Origin: Oscillospiraceae bacterium
GTDB lineage: Bacteria; Bacillota; Clostridia; Oscillospirales; Ruminococcaceae
Assembly (NCBI GenBank): GCA_009777445.1
Contig: WRLV01000010.1
Location: 1-40,516 of the forward strand
Length of the DNA stretch: 40,516 nucleotides
Reading direction: 5' to 3'
Below are positions 15,322 to 24,141 of this stretch, piece after piece. A program made the position numbers and the translations under genes. The notes under the pieces are model-generated. The model was not told the DNA's origin. It made no database searches and saw only the letters and a program-made list of their open reading frames with translations. Positions within the stretch are counted from its first letter, which is position 1. Each line of letters starts with the position of its first letter.

Positions 15322-16638
15322 ACAGAGCCTATTATAATAGACAAGAGTGCCGCGCTTAATCATTTCAGCGCGATGATTAAGTGCGAAACAACAGAAGACA
15401 ACGCGCTTGCGCTCTCATCATTCAGAGAACTTTTGCAACAACTTTATCCGAATATAGACAAAACCTGCCCGCGCGAATTGGCAGGCAACGGTGTGATTTA
15501 TCACTGGAAAGGTGCCGACTCGTCAAAGAGCATTGTGCTAATGTCTCACTATGATGTCGTCCCCGCTGATGCAAAGGCGTGGTCTTATCAACCGTTTTCC
15601 GGGACTAACGCAGAGGGCAGAATTTGGGGCAGAGGGGCAATCGACACTAAATGTACCCTTTGCGCTATTATGGAATGTGTTGAGCGGCTAATCGAAACTG
15701 GGTTTGTGCCTAAAAACGACATATACCTTTGTTTCGGCGGCGATGAAGAAACCACGGGAAAGAGTGCAAAGCGCATAGCGCGAAGGCTCTATCGGCGCGG
15801 GATACGCCCTTATTTGGTGGTAGACGAAGGCGGTGCCGTGGTAAACGCCACAGAATACGGCATTCAGAAGCCTTGCGTTCTCGTCGGAATCGCCGAAAAG
15901 GGCTATCTTGACGTTGAGTTCATCACAAGCGGAAAAGGCGGTCACACCTCTTTACCACCCGCCTTCAACCCGATGGAGGAGATGGGTGAGGTGTTACATC
16001 GAATTAACAAGAAGAATCCGTTTAAATTTAAAATCTGCCGCCCTGTTGCCACAACGGTAAAATACGCGCTAAAACACGCCGGATTTAAACACAGAACGCT
16101 TATAAGAGCCTACCGCTTTTGGGGGCGATGGCTGTCAAAACTTATTGCAAAAAAATTCCCCGAAATTAAGGCGATGTCCGGGACAATAGGCTCAATCACC
16201 CAAATAGAAGGTGGAAGCGCGGCTAACGTGATTCCCGAAAAAGTGCGTGCCGTTGGAAACTTCAGGTTAGTCACGGGCGAGTCGGTTGAATACGCCATGA
16301 AAACAATCAAGAAAACCCTCAAAGGGCTTTACGTTGAAATCAACCTGCTACGCGGCGTAGACCCGTCTGAAACCTCAACCATAAAAGGCGAGGGCTGGGA
16401 CAAGCTATGCAAAGCCATTACCGCAACATGGGGCGACAACGCGCTCATTCCCTACCTCATGCTTGCAGGTAGCGATTCCCGACATTACAGCATTGTTTCT
16501 GACAGCGTTTATCGCTTTTCGCCGATTACACTAAGCCACAGAGACCGCGTTTGCATACACGGCGTAAACGAGAGCATTGAAATTGACAATTTCTTAAAAA
16601 TAATAAGTTTCTATGTAAATTTGATTACAGGATTATAA
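15319..16638 (+). CDS. M20-family zinc peptidase/amidohydrolase, CPS1/PM20D1-like
   Basis: M20 enzymes use two zinc ions to cleave peptide or amide bonds. The 439-residue protein shows the metal and catalytic motifs: SHYDVVPA (about 76), RGAIDTK with the bridging Asp (about 105), GGDEETTGKSA with the catalytic Glu (about 141), DEGGAV (about 169) and a late SHRDRVCIHGVNE (about 407-419). Wording around IWGRGAIDTK and the FGGDEE segment fits the carboxypeptidase S/PM20D1 branch, some members of which make or cleave N-acyl amino acids. In-frame ATGs at 15292 and 15307 overlap or crowd the GAAAGG site, so 15319 is chosen. It sits 23 bp before leuA, suggesting co-transcription. Confidence 0.85.
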   Translation: MTEPIIIDKSAALNHFSAMIKCETTEDNALALSSFRELLQQLYPNIDKTCPRELAGNGVIYHWKGADSSKSIVLMSHYDVVPADAKAWSYQPFSGTNAEGRIWGRGAIDTKCTLCAIMECVERLIETGFVPKNDIYLCFGGDEETTGKSAKRIARRLYRRGIRPYLVVDEGGAVVNATEYGIQKPCVLVGIAEKGYLDVEFITSGKGGHTSLPPAFNPMEEMGEVLHRINKKNPFKFKICRPVATTVKYALKHAGFKHRTLIRAYRFWGRWLSKLIAKKFPEIKAMSGTIGSITQIEGGSAANVIPEKVRAVGNFRLVTGESVEYAMKTIKKTLKGLYVEINLLRGVDPSETSTIKGEGWDKLCKAITATWGDNALIPYLMLAGSDSRHYSIVSDSVYRFSPITLSHRDRVCIHGVNESIEIDNFLKIISFYVNLITGL

Positions 16639-16661
16639 AAACGAGAGGAAAGTTAAAAAAT

Positions 16662-18158
16662 ATGTCAAATAAAATAAGTGTTTTTGATACTACATTGAGG
16701 GACGGCGAACAGTCGCCCGGGTGTAGTATGAATCTCCAAGAAAAGTTGAATGTAGCCTTACAGCTCGAAAAATTAAAAGTGGACGTTATTGAAGCAGGGT
16801 TCGCCATAGCATCACCCGGTGACTTTGAAAGCGTGTCCGAAGTTGCTAAAGTTGTAAAAAACGCGATTGTCGCCAGTTTATGCCGTGCGGCTGAAAAAGA
16901 CATCGACCGCGCATATGAAGCGGTTAAACACGCGGCTCACCCACGAATACACACGTTTTTGGCAACCTCACCTATTCACATGCAATATAAACTCAAAATG
17001 AGCGAAGAGCAAGTTCTCGAAAGAACCGCCTTTGCTGTTGCACACGCTAAAAAATATTGCTCTGACGTTGAGTTTTCAGCGGAAGATGCATCGCGAAGCG
17101 ATAAGGGATTTTTGGCAAAAGTGTTCACTGCGGCAATTGCCGCAGGGGCGACAGTGATAAATGTACCCGACACCGTTGGTTATTCCACACCGGCTGAAAT
17201 GGTTGAGTACATCACATTCCTCAAAAACAATGTAAAAGGAATTGAAAAGGCTGAAATATCCGTTCATTGCCATAACGATTTAGGGCTTGCCGTGAGCAAT
17301 TCTTTAGCCTCAATAAAGGCAGGGGCAACCCAGATTGAATGTACAATAAACGGCATTGGCGAGCGCGCCGGCAACGCCTCTCTCGAAGAAATAGTTATGA
17401 ACTTACACACTCGCAAAGACTATTATGGAGCAGAATGTGGCGTTGATGCAAGTCAAATCTACCGCGCAAGCAAGTTAATCCAGACAATCACAGGCGTTCC
17501 CGTTGCACCGAGCAAGGCGATTGTCGGCAACAACGCTTTCGCCCACGAAGCCGGAATACACCAACACGGCGTGCTTGCCGAACGTACAACCTATGAAATA
17601 ATGCGCCCACAAGATATAGGCATACCCCAAAACAAAATAGTCTTAGGAAAACACTCAGGCAGACATGCCTTTGAAAACCGTCTTACCGAATTGGGTTACA
17701 GCTTGTCAAAGCAAGAAACAGAAGATGCGTTTTACAGATTCAAGGTTTTAGCGGATAGGAAAAAGAACATAACAGACGGCGATTTAGACGCGCTTGTTGC
17801 CATGAAGTTTGAAACAGTTGAACAACACTATAAATTAGATAATTTCGTCATAAACAGCGGAAGCAAAATCACCGCAACCGCAACAATAAGCCTTAACGTT
17901 AACGGCGAAATAATCGAAAAAGTGTCAAGCGGAGACGGCCCCGTTGATGCGGCATACAAGGCGATTAACATGATTCTCGACAAGAAAATTGAGCTTGACA
18001 ACTATTCAATTCATGCGGCGAGTGAGGGCGAAGATGCCTTGGGCGAAGTCGTGGTAAGAATTAAACTTGACGAAAAACAAACAGTCGGCAGAGGGCGCAG
18101 CACAGACATAATCGAAGCCAGTATGCTTGCTTATTTAGATGGTGTTAATAAACTATAA
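16662..18158 (+). CDS. leuA: 2-Isopropylmalate synthase LeuA
   Basis: LeuA condenses acetyl-CoA with 2-oxoisovalerate in the first committed step of leucine synthesis. The TIM-barrel domain begins with [18 protein letters not shown] (metal- and substrate-binding), contains the [14 protein letters not shown] metal ligands (about 204-217) and the [18 protein letters not shown] motif (about 227-244). The last 120 residues are the regulatory LeuA dimer domain, so feedback control by leucine is expected. The 498-residue length is typical of short bacterial LeuA. Citramalate or homocitrate synthases share the fold, but the clustering with leuC, leuD and leuB settles the call. Confidence 0.93.
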   Translation: MSNKISVFDTTLRDGEQSPGCSMNLQEKLNVALQLEKLKVDVIEAGFAIASPGDFESVSEVAKVVKNAIVASLCRAAEKDIDRAYEAVKHAAHPRIHTFLATSPIHMQYKLKMSEEQVLERTAFAVAHAKKYCSDVEFSAEDASRSDKGFLAKVFTAAIAAGATVINVPDTVGYSTPAEMVEYITFLKNNVKGIEKAEISVHCHNDLGLAVSNSLASIKAGATQIECTINGIGERAGNASLEEIVMNLHTRKDYYGAECGVDASQIYRASKLIQTITGVPVAPSKAIVGNNAFAHEAGIHQHGVLAERTTYEIMRPQDIGIPQNKIVLGKHSGRHAFENRLTELGYSLSKQETEDAFYRFKVLADRKKNITDGDLDALVAMKFETVEQHYKLDNFVINSGSKITATATISLNVNGEIIEKVSSGDGPVDAAYKAINMILDKKIELDNYSIHAASEGEDALGEVVVRIKLDEKQTVGRGRSTDIIEASMLAYLDGVNKL

Positions 18159-18308
18159 ATAAGAACCACATAAACGAGGTAATCAAAACTTTTAACCGCG
18201 CATTTGATGAGAAAGGAGTTTCTTAAAGTTTGAAATAAAACCCACATAAACGAGGTAATCAAAACTTTTAACCGCGCATTTGATAAGAAAGGAGTTTCTA
18301 AAAAAATG
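18157..18308 (+). repeat. Tandem 76-bp duplicated leader between leuA and leuC
   Basis: Two copies, 18157-18232 and 18233-18308, are offset by exactly 76 bp and differ mainly at the 3' end. Both contain CATAAACGAGGTAATCAAAA, CTTTTAACCGCGCATTTGAT and AGAAAGGAGTTTCT. Only the second ends in AAAAAAATG, the leuC start. ATCAAA and TTTGAT can form a hairpin in each copy just before the ribosome site. The element is not coding. Confidence 0.85.
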
Positions 18309-19550
18309 ACTATGACGCAAAAGATTTTGGCGGCGCATAGTTCCCTTGAGCGTGTTACGCCCGGGCAACTTATTGAAGCGCGCCTTGATATGGTTTTGGG
18401 GAACGACATTACCGCTCCCGTTGCCATTGACGAATTTGAAAGAGCGGGGCTTTCGGTGTTTTCAAAAGATAAAATCGCATTAGTGATGGACCACTTCACC
18501 CCTAATAAAGACATCAAAGCGGCGCAACAGTGCAAACAAGTTCGCGAGTTTGCGGACAAACATAAAATTGTTAACTTCTTCGATGTAGGCGAGATGGGAA
18601 TTGAACACGCACTCCTCCCCGAAAAAGGGCTTGTCAAGGCAGGCGATTGTATAATAGGCGCGGACTCACATACCTGCACATACGGGGCGTTGGGCGCGTT
18701 TTCCACAGGTGTCGGAAGCACAGACATGGCAGCAGGAATGGGAACAGGTAAAGCGTGGTTCAAGGTCCCTGCCGCGCTCAAAATCAACTTAACCGGAAAG
18801 CCGAACAAAAATATTAGCGGCAAAGATTTAATCCTTCATATTATAGGGAAAATCGGGGTTGACGGCGCACTGTATAAGTCAATGGAGTTCATGGGTGACG
18901 GCGTGAGCGCGCTTTCAATGGACGACCGCCTGTGCGTGGCTAACATGGCTATTGAAGCGGGCGCGAAAAACGGAATTTTTACAGTTGACGAAAAAACCAT
19001 TAAATTTATGAACGAGGCAGGGGCGAAAAATTACACGATTTTTGAAGCAGACAAAGATGCCGAATACGAGAGTGAAATAACCGTTGATTTATCACAGCTT
19101 AAGCATACAGTTTCCTTCCCTCATCTGCCCGACAATACAAAAACGATAGATGAAATAACCACCCCCATAAAAATCGACCAGGTGGTAATCGGCTCTTGCA
19201 CTAACGGGCGTTATGAAGATATGTTAGTGGCGGCGGCAGTTTTAAAAGGCAATAAAGTCGCTAAAGGGTTAAGATGCATTATAATCCCTGCGACACAAAA
19301 AGTCTATCTTGATTGTGTCACAAACGGGTTAGCCGAAATTTTCATTAAGGCAGGGGCAATAATAACCACACCCACCTGTGGGCCTTGCTTGGGCGGTCAT
19401 TCGGGCGTTTTAGCTCAAGATGAACGCGCTGTTGCAACCACCAACAGAAACTTTGTCGGAAGAATGGGGCACACATCATCAGAGGTTTACTTAGCAAGCC
19501 CCTATATAGCGGCAAAAGTCGCACTAACCGCAAATTTAGAAAGGTTTTAA
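18306..19550 (+). CDS. leuC: 3-Isopropylmalate dehydratase large subunit LeuC
   Basis: With LeuD it isomerises 2- to 3-isopropylmalate. The 414-residue protein is the shorter, archaeal/clostridial-type large subunit of the aconitase superfamily. Three cluster cysteines of the [4Fe-4S] centre are visible in [12 protein letters not shown] and [29 protein letters not shown] near the start and [18 protein letters not shown] (about 118-135) are conserved substrate-site segments. The start follows the second copy of the duplicated leader, with GAAAGG 13 bases upstream. It is 4 bp from leuD. Homoaconitase is an alternative by sequence, but the operon points to leucine. Confidence 0.92.
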   Translation: MTMTQKILAAHSSLERVTPGQLIEARLDMVLGNDITAPVAIDEFERAGLSVFSKDKIALVMDHFTPNKDIKAAQQCKQVREFADKHKIVNFFDVGEMGIEHALLPEKGLVKAGDCIIGADSHTCTYGALGAFSTGVGSTDMAAGMGTGKAWFKVPAALKINLTGKPNKNISGKDLILHIIGKIGVDGALYKSMEFMGDGVSALSMDDRLCVANMAIEAGAKNGIFTVDEKTIKFMNEAGAKNYTIFEADKDAEYESEITVDLSQLKHTVSFPHLPDNTKTIDEITTPIKIDQVVIGSCTNGRYEDMLVAAAVLKGNKVAKGLRCIIIPATQKVYLDCVTNGLAEIFIKAGAIITTPTCGPCLGGHSGVLAQDERAVATTNRNFVGRMGHTSSEVYLASPYIAAKVALTANLERF

Positions 19551-19554
19551 AACG

Positions 19555-20037
19555 ATGAAGATTAAAGGGCCTGTGCTTAAATATGGCGATAATATTGATA
19601 CTGACGTTATTATTCCGGCACGTTATCTTAACACCCACGCACCCGAAGAATTGAAACTCCACTGCATGGAGGACATCGACCCGGACTTTATTAAAAAAGT
19701 GAAACCCGGTACTATTATGGTGGGCGGCAAAAATTTCGGTTGCGGCTCATCGCGAGAACACGCCCCCATTGCTATAAAAGCATCGGGAATATCCTGTGTT
19801 ATCGCCGAAAGTTTCGCGCGAATATTCTACCGAAATGCCGTAAACATCGGCTTACCCATTATCGAGAGTTCACAAGCGGCAAGCTTTATTCAAGAAGGCG
19901 ATACGGTAGAAATAGACTTTGAAAACGGAAAAGTTAAGTGCAACGAACGAGAGTTTGACGTTGTTCCGTTTCCCCCGTTTATCCAAAAAATCATAAAGGC
20001 AGGCGGGCTTATGGAACAGTTGACAGTTGACAGTTGA
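19555..20037 (+). CDS. leuD: 3-Isopropylmalate dehydratase small subunit LeuD
   Basis: The small (swivel) subunit forms the LeuCD heterodimer. The 160-residue protein has [16 protein letters not shown] near the start and the loop [15 protein letters not shown] (about 62-76), which carries substrate-binding residues. The C-terminus is odd: the last residues (QLTVDS) are encoded by the heptanucleotide repeat that overlaps the stop codon, so repeat expansion seems to have replaced or extended the natural end. The effect on function is probably small. Confidence 0.92.
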   Translation: MKIKGPVLKYGDNIDTDVIIPARYLNTHAPEELKLHCMEDIDPDFIKKVKPGTIMVGGKNFGCGSSREHAPIAIKASGISCVIAESFARIFYRNAVNIGLPIIESSQAASFIQEGDTVEIDFENGKVKCNEREFDVVPFPPFIQKIIKAGGLMEQLTVDS

Positions 20038-20052
20038 GAGTTGAGAGTTGAA
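20018..20052 (+). repeat. Heptanucleotide tandem repeat at leuD/leuB junction
   Basis: Five 7-bp units (AGTTGAC twice, AGTTGAG twice, AGTTGAA once) encode the last codons and stop of leuD. They run into the GAAAGG ribosome site of leuB. Unit number changes would alter the leuD end and the spacing between the genes. Confidence 0.88.
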
Positions 20053-20068
20053 AGGAATGTCTGAAAAA

Positions 20069-21145
20069 ATGAATAAGAATATTGCAGTAATAACAGGTGA
20101 TGGAATTGGCCCCGAAATTGTGTCACAGGCACTCAATGTCTTAAAAGCCGTTGGGGCGAAATATAACCACACCTTTAATTTCACCGAGTTGCTAATGGGC
20201 GGTTGTGCCATTGATAAAGTCGGTGTTCCGTTGCCGGAAGAAACGGTTGAAACCTGCCTTAAATCCGATGGGGTGTTGTTGGGGGCAATTGGCGGCCCTA
20301 AATGGGATAACTTACCCGGTGAAATGCGCCCGGAAGCAGGGCTGTTAGCTTTACGTTCACAAATGGGGCTGTATGCAAACATTCGCCCTGCCGTGTTATT
20401 TGAAACGCTGAAAAACGCCTGCCCGTTAAGAGAAGACATTGCCGATAAAGGGATTGATTTGATTATCGTTCGCGAACTAACAGGCGGCATTTATTTCGGC
20501 GCGCGTGGCAGAAAACAAGTTGCCGATGTAGGAGAATCAGCGTTTGATACCGAAAGTTACAACGAGCTTGAAATAAGAAGAATTGCTGAAGTCGCGTTTG
20601 AAATTGCGTTGCTCAGACAAAAAAAGTTAGTCAGCATAGATAAAGCGAATGTGCTCGAAAGCAGTCGCCTGTGGCGCGAAACAGTGCACCGCACAGCAAA
20701 AAACTATCCGCAGGTAGAGGTGTCGGATATGTTGGTTGACAATGCCGCAATGCAGTTGGTGAGAGAGCCATCACAGTTTGACGTTATGCTTGCCGGAAAT
20801 ATGTTCGGCGATATTTTATCAGACGAGGCGGCAATGCTCACCGGTTCGATTGGTATGCTTGCATCGGCATCATTAGGCGACACGAAAAGAGGATTGTACG
20901 AGCCAATCCACGGAAGCGCGCCCACTATCGCCGGCAAAAACACAGCAAATCCCATAGCGACTATATTGTCCGCCGCGATGATGCTTAAATATTCTTTTGG
21001 AATGTCCGCTGAATGTGCCGCCATAGAAAAAGCTGTTGACATTACACTAAAAAAAGGCATAAGAACCGTTGACATTAAGGACGACAAAACCGTTGAGGTA
21101 GTCGGAACAAAACGAATGGGCGAATTAATCTGTGAAAACTTATAA
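20069..21145 (+). CDS. leuB: 3-Isopropylmalate dehydrogenase LeuB
   Basis: LeuB oxidises and decarboxylates 3-isopropylmalate to 2-oxoisocaproate using NAD+. Family signatures include an N-terminal [26 protein letters not shown] (about 94-107), the [12 protein letters not shown] segment and [19 protein letters not shown] (about 242-260), with the NAD site [15 protein letters not shown]. In-frame TTG (20048) and ATG (20057) codons lie in or next to the GAAAGG site at 20050-20055. The ATG at 20069 is therefore taken, 13 bases downstream, giving 358 residues, the usual size. Confidence 0.93.
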   Translation: MNKNIAVITGDGIGPEIVSQALNVLKAVGAKYNHTFNFTELLMGGCAIDKVGVPLPEETVETCLKSDGVLLGAIGGPKWDNLPGEMRPEAGLLALRSQMGLYANIRPAVLFETLKNACPLREDIADKGIDLIIVRELTGGIYFGARGRKQVADVGESAFDTESYNELEIRRIAEVAFEIALLRQKKLVSIDKANVLESSRLWRETVHRTAKNYPQVEVSDMLVDNAAMQLVREPSQFDVMLAGNMFGDILSDEAAMLTGSIGMLASASLGDTKRGLYEPIHGSAPTIAGKNTANPIATILSAAMMLKYSFGMSAECAAIEKAVDITLKKGIRTVDIKDDKTVEVVGTKRMGELICENL

Positions 21146-21195
21146 GCATATCGCGCTTTTTTAATAATAGACTTTAAGAGAAAGAGGTGAATTCT

Positions 21196-21960
21196 ATGAT
21201 AAAACAAGCAGTTGATTATATTCTCAAAGATTTTAATAACACGCCATCTGAAAAACAGCCGGAAAAAGAAGTGATTCACGGCATTGTCGATAAGATGAGG
21301 ATTGTGCTGTTCCCTGAATATTTCGCCGCAGGCACATCGGTAAAAACCCGAATAGAGCATACGTTGTGCGGCATGTTAGAAGAAATTTATACAGCCCTGA
21401 CAAGCCAAGGCGTGTCTGACGAAATGGCAGACACATTCCTCGGCAAAATCCCTAAGTTGAGAGAATACTTGCTGACCGACGTTGAAGCGGCATACGAGGG
21501 CGACCCTGCCGCCTATAACAAGGCTGAAATAGTGATTTCTTATCCCGGGGTGTTCGCGGTTATGGTTCAACGAATTGCTCACGAGCTTTATTTATTAAAA
21601 TTGCCCCTTATTCCGCGAATAATGACCGAATATGCACACAGCATTACGGGAATTGACATTCACCCGGGCGCGTCAATCGGAAAATATTTCTTCATCGACC
21701 ACGGCACGGGGGTGGTGATTGGCGAGACCACAATAATCGGCAACAACGTCAAAATCTATCAGGGCGTTACCCTTGGCGCATTGTCAACAAGGGGTGGTCA
21801 AGAACTCAAAGGCTTAAAAAGACACCCGACACTTGAAGACTATGTCACGGTATACTCAGGCGCGTCTATTTTAGGCGGCGAGACGGTTATAGGTAAAGGT
21901 GTCACAATTGGGGGGAATGCCTTCATCGTTAAATCTGTCACGGAGAAAGGGCAAGTCTAA
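21196..21960 (+). CDS. cysE: Serine O-acetyltransferase, C-terminally shortened
   Basis: The enzyme acetylates serine from acetyl-CoA in the first step of cysteine synthesis. The 254-residue protein has an N-terminal helical domain and a left-handed beta-helix with hexapeptide repeats, including GIDIHPGASIGKYFFIDHGTG with the catalytic His, and VVIGETTIIGNNVKIYQGVT. The final coil ends abruptly at GGNAFIVKSVTEKGQV. Related enzymes usually continue 15-20 residues with a basic, Pro-containing tail. The last codons and stop derive from the first copy of a 17-bp repeat that also forms the nadA ribosome site. The ATG at 21196 is used because GTG 21187 overlaps the GAGGTG site. Loss of the tail could alter cysteine feedback or cysteine synthase binding. 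Confidence 0.86.
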   Translation: MIKQAVDYILKDFNNTPSEKQPEKEVIHGIVDKMRIVLFPEYFAAGTSVKTRIEHTLCGMLEEIYTALTSQGVSDEMADTFLGKIPKLREYLLTDVEAAYEGDPAAYNKAEIVISYPGVFAVMVQRIAHELYLLKLPLIPRIMTEYAHSITGIDIHPGASIGKYFFIDHGTGVVIGETTIIGNNVKIYQGVTLGALSTRGGQELKGLKRHPTLEDYVTVYSGASILGGETVIGKGVTIGGNAFIVKSVTEKGQV

Positions 21961-21979
21961 TTAGAAAGGGCAAGTCTAA
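21944..21979 (+). repeat. 17-bp direct repeat at the cysE end and nadA ribosome site
   Basis: AGAAAGGGCAAGTCTAA occurs at 21944-21960 and again at 21963-21979, separated by TT. The first copy supplies the cysE stop codon; the second supplies the GAAAGG site and A-rich start context of nadA. Confidence 0.9.
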
Positions 21980-21983
21980 AAAA

Positions 21984-22910
21984 ATGAAGATACACGAAAT
22001 GCAGAAAAAAATCGCCGAAATCAAGAAAGAAAAGAATATTTTGTTGTTAGCTCACAGTTATCAAGCGCGAGAAATAATAGAGGTTGCCGACTTTACCGGC
22101 GATTCTTTTCAGTTAAGCGTTGCCGCCGACAAAGCAAAAGAGCAGACTGTTATAATGTGCGGCGTGCGATTTATGGCAGAAACCGTTAAAATTTTGTCAC
22201 CCGAAAAAAGAGTCTTTCTTGCGAACCCCACCGCCGGTTGCCCAATGGCAGAACAAATGGACATAGAGCTAATCGAAGGCGTAAAAAAGACATTCCCCGA
22301 TTATACAGTGGTCGCCTACATAAACACAACAGCCGCGCTGAAAACCATAAGCGATGTCTGCGTGACTTCGTCATCAGCGGTGAAAATCGTTGACAGAATA
22401 GATAACGACAATATTTTATTTATCCCTGACTGCAATTTAGGCGCGTATGTCGCCAAACAACTGCCTCACAAAAACATAAAGTTGTTACAGGGCGGCTGCC
22501 CGATTCACGCGGCGGTGAGCGTTGAAGATGTGGTTAAGGCTAAAGCCGACTATCCCGGCGCGTTGTTTCTTGTTCACCCTGAATGTGTTCCCGAAGTGGT
22601 TGAGCTGGGTGATTTTGTCGGCTCTACCTCAGCAATCATGGACTATGCGGCTAACTCAAAACACAAAGAATTTCTAATCGGAACAGAAATGAGTATCGCC
22701 GAAAACCTTCAATACACCTGCCCCGACAAAAACTTCTATTGTCTGTCGCAAAAACTGCTTTGCCCCAATATGAAGGTGACAACCCTCGTTGACGTTCTCA
22801 ACTGTGTCAGCGGAAAAGGGGGAGAAGAAATAACGCTTGACGAACAAACGATAAAGGCGGCAACAGGCTGTATTGAAAGAATGTTGAATATTTCCAACTC
22901 AAAAAAATAA
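21984..22910 (+). CDS. nadA: Quinolinate synthase NadA
   Basis: NadA condenses iminoaspartate with dihydroxyacetone phosphate to quinolinate for NAD synthesis, using an oxygen-sensitive [4Fe-4S] cluster. The 308-residue length is normal. The three cluster cysteines are likely those in IMCGVRFMAETV (about residue 64), the HPECVPEVVELGDFVGSTS region (about 206) and LSQKLLCPNMK (about 259). The NadB and NadC partners are not in the window. It ends the ten-gene run, and its start has the long-spaced GAAAGG context (14 bases). Confidence 0.93.
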   Translation: MKIHEMQKKIAEIKKEKNILLLAHSYQAREIIEVADFTGDSFQLSVAADKAKEQTVIMCGVRFMAETVKILSPEKRVFLANPTAGCPMAEQMDIELIEGVKKTFPDYTVVAYINTTAALKTISDVCVTSSSAVKIVDRIDNDNILFIPDCNLGAYVAKQLPHKNIKLLQGGCPIHAAVSVEDVVKAKADYPGALFLVHPECVPEVVELGDFVGSTSAIMDYAANSKHKEFLIGTEMSIAENLQYTCPDKNFYCLSQKLLCPNMKVTTLVDVLNCVSGKGGEEITLDEQTIKAATGCIERMLNISNSKK

Positions 22911-22928
22911 AAAAATTTTTCAAAACTA

Positions 22929-22957
22929 TTGACATTTAAAATTATATGTGTTATAAT
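22929..22957 (+). promoter_or_regulatory. Consensus promoter of the glutamate synthase cluster
   Basis: A perfect TTGACA (22929-22934), 17-bp spacer and perfect TATAAT (22952-22957). The expected start is near 22964, only about 9 bases before a large hairpin. Confidence 0.85.
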
Positions 22958-22972
22958 ACGTGACAGGTGAAC

Positions 22973-23027
22973 AAAGGCGTTCATTTTATATGATGTTTTC
23001 ATATAAAATGAACGCCTTTATTTTTTT
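22973..23027 (+). terminator. Perfect 21-bp hairpin with T7 tract in the glutamate synthase leader
   Basis: The arms 22973-22993 and 22999-23019 are exact reverse complements with a TGTTT loop, followed by A and seven T residues. It lies between a consensus promoter and the ribosome site of the amidotransferase gene. Transcripts from 22964 would therefore end after about 60 nt unless termination is prevented. It may be an attenuator or define a small RNA. No alternative antiterminator pairing was found in the short upstream RNA. Confidence 0.85.
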
Positions 23028-23043
23028 CAAGGGGGTGTCGAAT

Positions 23044-24141
23044 ATGCAACGCGAAGGTCAAGTGAGGATTCCCGCAGGGTGTGCCATATCGGGAATTATT
23101 GACAAATCAGGCAACCGCATGAGTGGTGAGGCGATTATCGACTCAATTGCGGTAATGCGCGAACGTTCAAACGGATTAGGCGGTGGATTTGCCGCATACG
23201 GTATTTACCCGGAATACAAAGACTACTATGCTTTTCATATATTCTACGATTCGTCTACGTCTAAAAAAGAGTGTGAGGAATATTTAGAGCGGCACTTTGA
23301 TATTATAAACCTCTCCAAAATTCCAACTCGCAAAGTAAAAGGCATTACCGATTCGCCGTTGATTTGGCGGTATTTTGTAATCCCGTTACCAACTAAGTTA
23401 AGCGACAGCCAACTTGACGAACGTGAGTATACAGCGCGCTGTGTCTTTCGTATCAACACTAAAATTGAGGGAGCATATGTCTTTTCAAGCGGCAAAGACA
23501 TGGGTGTGTTTAAAGCAGTCGGTTTCCCCGAAGATGTAGGGCGATTTTACCGCTTAGACGAATATGAAGGCTATTGTTTCACCGCGCACGGTCGCTATCC
23601 CACCAACACACCCGGGTGGTGGGGCGGAGCGCACCCGTTTGCACTGCTTGATTATTCAGTAGTGCATAACGGCGAAATATCCTCTTATGATGCAAACCGT
23701 CGCGCAATAGAAATGTACGGCTATAAATGCACACTCCAAACTGACACAGAAGTCATTGCTTACATAATCGACTACCTCCACCGTAAAAAAGCACTGACTT
23801 TCAGCGAAATTGCCTCAATAATTGCCGCACCGTTTTGGCAGACTATAAAAGGCATGTCTTCCGAAGAACGTGAACTACACGAATATTTACGCATAATGTT
23901 TGCCGAACAACTGATTACAGGCCCTTTCTCAATCTTAGTTGGGTTTAACGGTGGCTTAATGGCACTTAACGACAGACTGAAGCTCCGCAGTATGGTGGTT
24001 GCCGAAAAAGGCGAACGAGTCTACATTGCAAGCGAAGAGGCAGCAATTCGCATGGTTGAATCATCACTCGACAAAATCTATGCCCCTAAAGGCGGCGAGC
24101 CGGTGATAATTAATATCGCGGGAGGTGGGGAACTTGATTAA
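23044..24141 (+). CDS. Glutamate synthase amidotransferase subunit (class II GATase)
   Basis: This subunit (archaeal-type GltB1) releases ammonia from glutamine for the synthase domain. The nucleophile is probably Cys13 in RIPAGCAISGI, so a 12-residue propeptide would have to be removed. The following RSNGLGGGFAAYGIYPEYK and HGRYPTNTPGWWGGAHPF segments match class II amidotransferases, and NGEISSYDANRR gives the oxyanion region. It is 365 residues long and stands alone, as in archaeal-type split glutamate synthases. The GGGGGTG ribosome site is six bases before the ATG. It overlaps the next gene by 8 bp. Confidence 0.87.
   Translation: MQREGQVRIPAGCAISGIIDKSGNRMSGEAIIDSIAVMRERSNGLGGGFAAYGIYPEYKDYYAFHIFYDSSTSKKECEEYLERHFDIINLSKIPTRKVKGITDSPLIWRYFVIPLPTKLSDSQLDEREYTARCVFRINTKIEGAYVFSSGKDMGVFKAVGFPEDVGRFYRLDEYEGYCFTAHGRYPTNTPGWWGGAHPFALLDYSVVHNGEISSYDANRRAIEMYGYKCTLQTDTEVIAYIIDYLHRKKALTFSEIASIIAAPFWQTIKGMSSEERELHEYLRIMFAEQLITGPFSILVGFNGGLMALNDRLKLRSMVVAEKGERVYIASEEAAIRMVESSLDKIYAPKGGEPVIINIAGGGELD

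Noticed and set aside
16600-18306. T-box or leucine leader peptide for the leu genes
   Set aside because: No specifier-loop architecture, no T-box consensus and no run of Leu codons before leuA or leuC.
18157-18308. Possible CRISPR-like repeat pair
   Set aside because: Only two directly abutting 76-bp copies with no spacer, containing a ribosome site and the leuC start; no cas genes.
18131-18823. 230-codon open frame on the minus strand
   Set aside because: It lies antisense to leuC and its leader, lacks a ribosome site and has low-complexity Ser/Ala-rich composition typical of shadow frames.
19870-20490. 206-codon open frame on the minus strand
   Set aside because: Antisense across leuD and leuB, both of which are certain genes; the peptide has no family features.
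22929-23043. ANTAR or glutamine riboswitch before glutamate synthase
   Set aside because: Only a single long perfect hairpin is present; the paired hexaloop hairpins or conserved aptamer core are absent.
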